From Bdellovibrionales bacterium (GTDB lineage: Bacteria; Bdellovibrionota; Bdellovibrionia; Bdellovibrionales; Bdellovibrionaceae), in assembly GCA_005793345.1 (NCBI GenBank), contig SXSU01000075.1, positions 1 to 64,000 on the forward strand: DNA of 64,000 nt. The letters run 5' to 3'. The position numbers and the translations under genes are program-made. Under the pieces are notes generated by a model that was not told where the DNA came from, did not search any database, and saw nothing but the letters and a program-made list of their open reading frames with translations. Positions 56,005 through 61,287 of this stretch are shown piece after piece (position 1 is the stretch's first letter; each line of letters begins with the position of its first letter).

Positions 56005-56006
56005 AT

Positions 56007-56042
56007 AATTATAATCAACGTAGCTGATCAGACTTAAATTAC
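56007..56042. repeat. Decayed remnant of repeat module A
   Basis: ATTATAATCAACGTAGCTGA followed by TCAGACTTAAATTAC retains GATCAGACTTAA of module A and a disrupted inner stem. It lies directly after the 113-bp inverted repeat and before the 56060 gene RBS (CAGGAG). Confidence 0.5.
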
Positions 56043-56059
56043 AATATCAGGAGTTAAAA

Positions 56060-57187
56060 ATGGCTAATAAAGTGACTGAGGCTCAATTAAAAAAACTGAT
56101 TTCGCTCATTAATCAACTCGAGCCTGAAAGAGATTATAGTGATTCTTATTGGAAATTTTATTTTCCTATAAACTCAAAAGAGTGGGAAAAACTTTCCATT
56201 ACTTTATACGATTCAAATTATTATTTTGGATTTGCAAGTAGTAAGTTTTCTTTTTGTTATCCTGGTGAAAAAGATCGTATCGACTGGGAAGATCAAATCT
56301 TTAAAAAAATCATAGAGCACGTTCCAAAAATTATCGCTAAAATTCAAAAAAATATGGAGTCCTATTATCGAAGTCTCATTAAAGAATTACCAGTTAAGTA
56401 CAGATGGGGAGTGATGCCACGAAAAGCCCTATTGTTAAATATTGATGATATGTATAGGCCTGAGCTGGAGTTGGGGGCCAAAAATACAAAAGAACTTGTA
56501 CGATGGATTGAAAAAAATGGTCGCGAAAAGGGTGAGTTGAGTGAACCTATGACTCTAGAACTCTATTTAAAATATTGTAAAATCGCATACAATGCGAACG
56601 CTAAAAAATTACATGTAAAGGGTACAGAATCAGGTTTTGAACTTTATAAAAGATTAGCTGACAATCGCCACGAAGGGCTTTTAGATATTGATCCAAAATC
56701 CCCTAAGGCATTTAAAAAATGGTTTCACGGTAAGCATATGGGTGGTCATCCTTGGGAGATTTATCGCGGAGGAAACACAACTCATATTAATTTAGGTATA
56801 ACAACACTAGAGCGATATTTAGTTAAGGATCCAAAAGATGATAAATTTATAATTTACTTACAAGGTTTATCAACTTCTCGACTTGTTGAAACCGCCAATA
56901 TTGCGTTGGCTTTCATAAGAAATAAAATGCCTTTCCAATTTATGGGAGCTGAAGACGTTCGTCTAAAGTTATTAGCTCTAGATAACATTGGAATAATTCC
57001 ATCCTGGTACTCCTTACATCGCGGTAATCAAAACTTTATTGATGGCTTGAATGTCAATGATTGCATTCATTACGAAGATTTAACTGGAAGCGAAAGAAAA
57101 AAAATATTCCCGTATATTACGTGGTTGCCGCAAAAAGTAAATTTACCCCCACTTCCTATAACTAAAAAATGTACAAAGAAAATTTGA
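56060..57187 (+). CDS. Unknown protein, first gene of a two-gene cassette
   Basis: I do not recognise this 375-residue protein. RBS CAGGAG lies 7-8 bases upstream. It is soluble, rich in Lys/Asn/Tyr/Trp, with no signal or membrane helix. Conspicuous segments are KYRWGVMPRKALLLNIDD, ELYKRLADNRHEGLLDID, KKWFHGKHMGGHPWEIYRGG followed by NTTHINLGI, and FQFMGAEDVRLKLLALD. The His- and Gly-rich GKHMGGHPWE/RGGNTTH stretch (about 225-250) is the best candidate for an active or binding site. It is tightly linked to the next gene, 8 bp apart. Flanking palindromes and DUF4143 ATPases suggest accessory DNA. Confidence 0.6.
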   Translation: MANKVTEAQLKKLISLINQLEPERDYSDSYWKFYFPINSKEWEKLSITLYDSNYYFGFASSKFSFCYPGEKDRIDWEDQIFKKIIEHVPKIIAKIQKNMESYYRSLIKELPVKYRWGVMPRKALLLNIDDMYRPELELGAKNTKELVRWIEKNGREKGELSEPMTLELYLKYCKIAYNANAKKLHVKGTESGFELYKRLADNRHEGLLDIDPKSPKAFKKWFHGKHMGGHPWEIYRGGNTTHINLGITTLERYLVKDPKDDKFIIYLQGLSTSRLVETANIALAFIRNKMPFQFMGAEDVRLKLLALDNIGIIPSWYSLHRGNQNFIDGLNVNDCIHYEDLTGSERKKIFPYITWLPQKVNLPPLPITKKCTKKI

Positions 57188-57195
57188 GGATAGTG

Positions 57196-57813
57196 ATGGT
57201 TCTTTATCATATTTTATCTAAGCAGCGATTAATTGAAAAAAAAGAATATGCCGAGCAAAACTTCGGCCGATTGCTTTTAACTCCACATATTAAAAATATG
57301 GATATGACTAACGGGCATATTCCAGAATACTTACATTGTTTATTTAATATTGTAGGAGCAATTCCTTTTTCTGCTAAATTTGAATCTTCAATAATAAAAA
57401 TAAAATTGTGTTCCAAGGTCAAATATCAAAAGTATCAAGGGGCTCAGGATTTAATTAATTTTTCAAAATTTGACCAAGATGTCGATGTGATTCACACGAT
57501 TTACGAAAATAAAAACTTTTTTCAGTGGCAGGAAGTTCTATTAACGAATAACTCTTCTGTTCAAAGTTGGACTGATGATAAGATTGAGATCATTGAAGAT
57601 TTTAAAGAGCAACTTTCTGCGTTGGAACAAATGAAAATATCATCAGATGATTTTTTTTACAGAGATTTCACCTTAGAAGAACAAAGTAAAATAGCACTTT
57701 TGGTAGGACATCATACTGGTTTACAGCCCCTTTCTAAAGAGAAAGTTGCTGACCTTAAGAAGATTATGAATGCTGCATATTCTAGAATTGAAAAACTTTA
57801 CGATCTAATTTAA
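57196..57813 (+). CDS. Unknown protein, second gene of the cassette
   Basis: I do not recognise this 205-residue protein. The start at ATG 57196 has GAGG 6 bases upstream, overlapping the stop of the 56060 gene; an ATG at 57169 inside the upstream gene is less likely. It is soluble. Segments include YHILSKQRLIEKKEYAEQN, PEYLHCLFNIVGAIPFSA and LTLEEQ-type helical C-terminus (TLEEQSKIALLVGHHTGLQ and KKIMNAAYSRIEKL). It is presumably co-translated with the first gene. Confidence 0.6.
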   Translation: MVLYHILSKQRLIEKKEYAEQNFGRLLLTPHIKNMDMTNGHIPEYLHCLFNIVGAIPFSAKFESSIIKIKLCSKVKYQKYQGAQDLINFSKFDQDVDVIHTIYENKNFFQWQEVLLTNNSSVQSWTDDKIEIIEDFKEQLSALEQMKISSDDFFYRDFTLEEQSKIALLVGHHTGLQPLSKEKVADLKKIMNAAYSRIEKLYDLI

Positions 57814-57865
57814 AATTATAATAATCCAAGAAAAGTGTAAATGTATCCATAATATTTTTTTCAAT

Positions 57866-58267
57866 CTATTTATGAGCAGTAAGTTTTGTTTCAAAGGTCA
57901 TAAAAAGTTGTAGATAGCGGTATGTTATTTTTTCTATGACTTCCTTTGCAATTGTTTCGTGATAGACGTCCGAAGTTTGATTATGACTTTTAATCATTTC
58001 CATCCACATATCACCGTCTGTAATTAGATTATTTTGAAAAGCTTCGCGAAAGATATCACGAGAACCAATAATATTTATGATGCCTTGATGTTCTAAGAAG
58101 TCTTTCATTACATTCCAAGCAAGTTCATAAGTAAACTCAAAAGCTTTAATCAAACCTTGTTGCTCAATAGGTGTTAATGGACGTTGTTTGAAGAGATGAA
58201 CACCGTCCTTGAGTTGAGACAATGCTTTCGAGTAATTTTCTAGTCTTTGTTGCCAACGAATATCAAT
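57866..58267 (-). CDS. HI0074-family (HEPN-like) nucleotidyltransferase-partner protein, probable AUU start
   Basis: FEFTYELAWNVMKDFLEHQG, DIFREAFQNNLITDGDMW, SHNQTSDVYHE and ITYRYLQLF match the HI0074 family, four-helix proteins that pair with MNT nucleotidyltransferases. Homology extends upstream of the first ordinary start (TTG 58222) through DIRWQQRLENYSKALSQLKD. In that stretch there is no ATG/GTG/TTG, only ATT at 58267, with GAGG 9 bases upstream; that gives 133 residues, near the family length (about 140). No MNT partner is adjacent. The last codons (LTAHK, stop) come from a repeat-A remnant, ACTGCTCATAA. Confidence 0.65.
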   Translation of the reverse strand: MDIRWQQRLENYSKALSQLKDGVHLFKQRPLTPIEQQGLIKAFEFTYELAWNVMKDFLEHQGIINIIGSRDIFREAFQNNLITDGDMWMEMIKSHNQTSDVYHETIAKEVIEKITYRYLQLFMTFETKLTAHK

Positions 58268-58324
58268 ATTATTTTACCTCGTCTACAACCTAACATAAGG
58301 ATCTAGAAAAAGTGTACAAAAAAA

Positions 58325-58606
58325 TTATTGAGCAGATGATGAAGTTTTTTGAGTTTGTGATGAGTATTGAAATCCATCATCAGCGCCAAAATATTTTTTA
58401 TCAAAACAAGCGGTTGTGGAGTTGACTTCATTTTGACAACCAAACATTTTTGCCATTTTTTTTGGTACAATTATATTATTTGTGGAATTATTTATTTTAT
58501 CTATTAATCTATAGGGATGATCCTCTATATATTTTAAAAGGTGAGGCGATAATTTTTTAGAACAATTTTTTTTATTTAAATTTAACTTTTGAAGGTTTTT
58601 TTCCAT
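58325..58606 (-). CDS. Downstream half of a split secreted protein, or overlapping small gene
   Basis: The 93-residue frame begins inside the end of the 58582 gene with 25 bp overlap. Its sequence (KLSPHLLKYIEDHPYRLIDK, NNIIVPKKMAKMFGCQNE, TTACFDKKYFGADDGFQYSS) has Cys residues but no signal peptide. It lies in the -1 frame relative to the upstream gene, and the frames meet at an A7 run. If joined, the product would be about 195 residues and secreted. The family is unknown. Confidence 0.4.
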   Translation of the reverse strand: MEKNLQKLNLNKKNCSKKLSPHLLKYIEDHPYRLIDKINNSTNNIIVPKKMAKMFGCQNEVNSTTACFDKKYFGADDGFQYSSQTQKTSSSAQ

Positions 58607-58911
58607 TGCTTTTCGAATTCAAAACTTAAAATTGCTAGTTTTTCTTGTCCAATTTTAGTTGCAGTATTTTTGGCTTTTTCTATTTCAGCAGAATTATCAT
58701 AAAGTACATTTCGAACATTTTCTCCATTGGATAATGTAATGGTTGGTCCCATATTTTTTATTTTATCGCAATCGATGAGGCGATCGATTTCTTTTTCACA
58801 TAAAAGTAATTCTTCCGATCCTGAGCTTATATCCTTATCATAAGCAATACAAATCGACGACGTTAAAAATAAAAAGATTAAATTTTTTAATATGGAAAAT
58901 TCTCTCTGCAT
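58582..58911 (-). CDS. Small secreted protein (upstream half of a possible split gene)
   Basis: The 109-residue frame has a signal peptide (REFSILKNLIFLFLTSSICI, cleavage near IAYDK). A short domain with two Cys (LLLCEKEIDRLIDCDKIKN) and a helical C-terminus KAKNTATKIGQEKLAILSFE follow. It ends shortly after an A7 run (58595-58601 as T on +). Adding one A there continues into the 58325 frame. The family is unknown. The gene is on the strand opposite to its ATPase neighbour. Confidence 0.5.
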   Translation of the reverse strand: MQREFSILKNLIFLFLTSSICIAYDKDISSGSEELLLCEKEIDRLIDCDKIKNMGPTITLSNGENVRNVLYDNSAEIEKAKNTATKIGQEKLAILSFEFEKQWKKTFKS

Positions 58912-59074
58912 TTAATCACCTTTATCAAATATTATACTTTATAAAATAAATATTTAAAGTAATTCTAAACTAGACTTATGACTAAAGTTTCAGGTTTTAA
59001 ATTTTATTTCATCAAAATTGCCATTTCCCGCCAGCCACTAGTTAGGTAAGTGACTTATAATTATTTGACCACGC

Positions 59075-59099
59075 TCCGAAAATGGCGTACATTTTCGGA
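59075..59099. promoter_or_regulatory. Operator-like palindrome before the second DUF4143 ATPase gene
   Basis: TCCGAAAATG-GCGTA-CATTTTCGGA is a perfect 10-bp inverted repeat with a 5-base loop. It ends three bases before the preferred ATG at 59103 and spans an alternative in-frame ATG at 59082. TTGACC lies just upstream (59065-59070). As DNA it may be an operator; as RNA it would hide the start region. Confidence 0.45.
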
Positions 59100-59102
59100 T
59101 AT

Positions 59103-60305
59103 ATGTCGGAAAATAACTTATTTAAAGAAATTAAGCGTATAATTAAATTACCTAGCCATAATAGTTTTTTTCTTTTTGGTGCTAGGGGAACTGGAAAATC
59201 AACTCTTATCGAAACTGTTTATAAGGTTGAAAGTCAGCCCAATGATAATTTTTTATATATTAACTTATTAGATCCATCCGTCGAAGAAGATTATCAAAAA
59301 AATCCTAACTTATTAAAAGAAAAATTGAATGAAAATAAAAGTATACAAAAAGTAATTATAGATGAAATACAAAAAAACTCTAAACTGTTAGATGTGATAC
59401 ACGGTCTAATTGAAAAGTATAAAAAAATTCAATTTATTATGACTGGATCAAGTGCTAGAAAACTTAAAAGAGGAAGTGCAAATTTATTGGGTGGACGAGC
59501 TTTCGCATTACGTCTCCATCCATTTTCATTTTTAGAGGCTCCTAACGGCGAAAATCTTGATGAATTGTTAACTTGGGGAACATTACCTAAAATATATGAA
59601 TTTGACAATGATGCTGATCGAATTAGATTTTTAAGATCTTATACGCAAACTTATTTAAAAGAAGAAATTCAGCTTGAACAACTCACGCGTGACCTAAGTA
59701 GGTTTCGGCAATTTCTCGAATTTTCAGCTCAGTGCAATTGTGAGATCATAAATTATTTAAATATTGCTAGACAAAGTGGTTTGGATGAAAAAACAATAGC
59801 AAGATACTTTGAAATTCTATCGGATACAATGCTTGGTCACTTGCTTGAACCTTTTGATGAATCAGTTCGTGTTAGGCAAAGTCAAAAACCTAAATTTTAT
59901 TTATTTGATATTGGTATTTATAGGTACTTGTCACAGATGACTAATAATAAGCTAATCATTGGCTCTAGTGAATATGGAAAAATATTTGAACAATTTATTG
60001 TTTGTGAGTGTTTTCGATTGAATGATTATTTTGAGACAGACTTTAAGTTTTATTATTTACGAACTAAAGATGGAGCTGAAATTGATTTAATTGTAAACTT
60101 GGGACCGAAAAATCGAATTTTAATTGAGATCAAATCAACTAATAAGGTCAGTGAAAAAGATTTTTTTCACTTGCGGTCTTTATCGCAAAATATAATTCAC
60201 AAAGAAAAGTGGGTTATTTGTAATGAGGCAAAAGCAAGAAGAACGGATGACGGCATTCGAGTATTGCCCTGGAAAATTGCCCTCAGAGAACTATTCAAAA
60301 TTTAA
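59103..60305 (+). CDS. DUF4143-type AAA ATPase with intact nuclease-like C-terminus
   Basis: This 400-residue protein has Walker A LFGARGTGKST, Walker B KVIIDEIQKN, sensor FIMTGSSARKLKRGSANLLGG (split after GSS) and GGRAFALRLHPFSF. A winged-helix-like DUF4143 region follows (ARQSGLDEKTIARYFEIL). The C-terminal PD-(D/E)xK-like core DGAEIDLIV ... ILIEIKST is intact. The start at 59103 avoids translating through the palindrome; 59082 is possible. It differs clearly from the 54631 paralogue, which lacks those acidic/Lys residues. No adjacent partner gene on this strand. Confidence 0.8.
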   Translation: MSENNLFKEIKRIIKLPSHNSFFLFGARGTGKSTLIETVYKVESQPNDNFLYINLLDPSVEEDYQKNPNLLKEKLNENKSIQKVIIDEIQKNSKLLDVIHGLIEKYKKIQFIMTGSSARKLKRGSANLLGGRAFALRLHPFSFLEAPNGENLDELLTWGTLPKIYEFDNDADRIRFLRSYTQTYLKEEIQLEQLTRDLSRFRQFLEFSAQCNCEIINYLNIARQSGLDEKTIARYFEILSDTMLGHLLEPFDESVRVRQSQKPKFYLFDIGIYRYLSQMTNNKLIIGSSEYGKIFEQFIVCECFRLNDYFETDFKFYYLRTKDGAEIDLIVNLGPKNRILIEIKSTNKVSEKDFFHLRSLSQNIIHKEKWVICNEAKARRTDDGIRVLPWKIALRELFKI

Positions 60306-60393
60306 CGCAGCAACTAAATAACGTCTTTAATAATTTCATTTAATTTTCAAAAAGATGTTTGCAATTTTTTTAAAAAAAAACTTATATATAGGA

Positions 60394-60431
60394 TAATAAA
60401 AATTTTTTGATTTTTATTAGGGGTTTTTTTT
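60394..60431 (+). terminator. Possible terminator after the ATPase gene
   Basis: TAATAAAAAT-TTTTTG-ATTTTTATTA is a perfect 10-bp AT stem (60394-60419) followed by GGGGTTTTTTTTG. The stem has no GC pairs, so strength is doubtful. It lies about 90 bp after the stop codon. Confidence 0.35.
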
Positions 60432-60466
60432 GTCAATAAGTGTTTTTGTAAATTGCGGTTAATTGT

Positions 60467-60606
60467 TATGAAAATACAAACGTAAGTTTGGGTTTTCATA
60501 ATTTGGGGTGATTGAAAATATCCCCAAACAAACAGAAAAAATAACTGCTTATGATTAAGTCTGATATAATTGCGAAGCAATCAGACATAGTCATGAGCAG
60601 TTATTT
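60467..60606. repeat. Composite dispersed repeat, C-B-A (inverse orientation)
   Basis: Reverse-orientation copy: C (TTATGAAAATACAAACGTAA..., 60467-60502), B (TTTGGGGTGATT-GAA-AATATCCCCAAA, about 60502-60529), spacer CAAACAGAAAA, and A (60539-60606) with inner stem ATTGC-GAA-GCAAT. The remaining parts of this 386-bp gap hold the AT hairpin at 60394 and the actA promoter/RBS (AAGGAAG). Confidence 0.9.
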
Positions 60607-60691
60607 TAAACACAAGTCACATCTCAAACATATATTCGGCATTAATTATCACTGATATAACGATTTAATTTCATATATAAAAGGAAGATCT

Positions 60692-61228
60692 ATGCAGAAG
60701 AAAGTGAAAAGCATAATGACTATCGCTTTTTTGGGATTGGCTTTGTTACTCAATCTCAATATGGGGTGTAGTAAGTTTCAACCAGCAATTGGTTACAATA
60801 AGAATTACCAACCCGATCAACCGATTCCCTTCGATCATTCACTTCATGTTGGAACCTATCAAATGAAGTGTCAGTACTGTCATAATCAAGTGGAAAGAAC
60901 TAAGCATGCTAATATTCCTGCGCTTAGCACATGTATGAACTGCCACGTACAAGTAAAAACAGATTCTCCTTATATTAAAGAGATGAATGAAAAATATCAA
61001 AAAGGTGAATCCATTGAATGGGTGAGAGTGCACATGTTACCAGATCACGTTCAGTTTAATCACTCAGCCCATGTTCAAAAAGGTGTTAGCTGCGCAACTT
61101 GTCACGGACCAATAGACACAATGAATGTGGTGAAACAATTTTCTGACCTTTCGATGGGGTGGTGTGTAAACTGTCATAGACAGTCAGAAAACAAAGCTCC
61201 AACAAATTGTTCAACTTGCCATCATTAA
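60692..61228 (+). CDS. actA: Alternative complex III subunit ActA, pentahaem cytochrome c
   Basis: The 178-residue protein has five CxxCH haem sites: CQYCH, CMNCH, CATCH, CVNCH and CSTCH. That is the five haems of ActA in alternative complex III. The N-terminus has a hydrophobic leader and GCSKF, a possible lipobox or signal end. IPFDHSLHVGTYQMKCQYCH-type spacing and FNHSAHVQKGVSCATCH provide distal His ligands. ACIII oxidises quinol and passes electrons to cytochrome c or oxidase. RBS AAGGAAG is 5 bases upstream. actB follows 59 bp downstream. Confidence 0.92.
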   Translation: MQKKVKSIMTIAFLGLALLLNLNMGCSKFQPAIGYNKNYQPDQPIPFDHSLHVGTYQMKCQYCHNQVERTKHANIPALSTCMNCHVQVKTDSPYIKEMNEKYQKGESIEWVRVHMLPDHVQFNHSAHVQKGVSCATCHGPIDTMNVVKQFSDLSMGWCVNCHRQSENKAPTNCSTCHH

Positions 61229-61287
61229 TATTGATATAGTTTTAAAATTAAATTTTATATGAATTAAAAAAATAAAAGGATAAAAAT

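Noticed and set aside
10614-60606. Repeats as a CRISPR array
   Set aside because: Copies are dispersed over kilobases, palindromic and in both orientations, with no regular spacers or cas genes.
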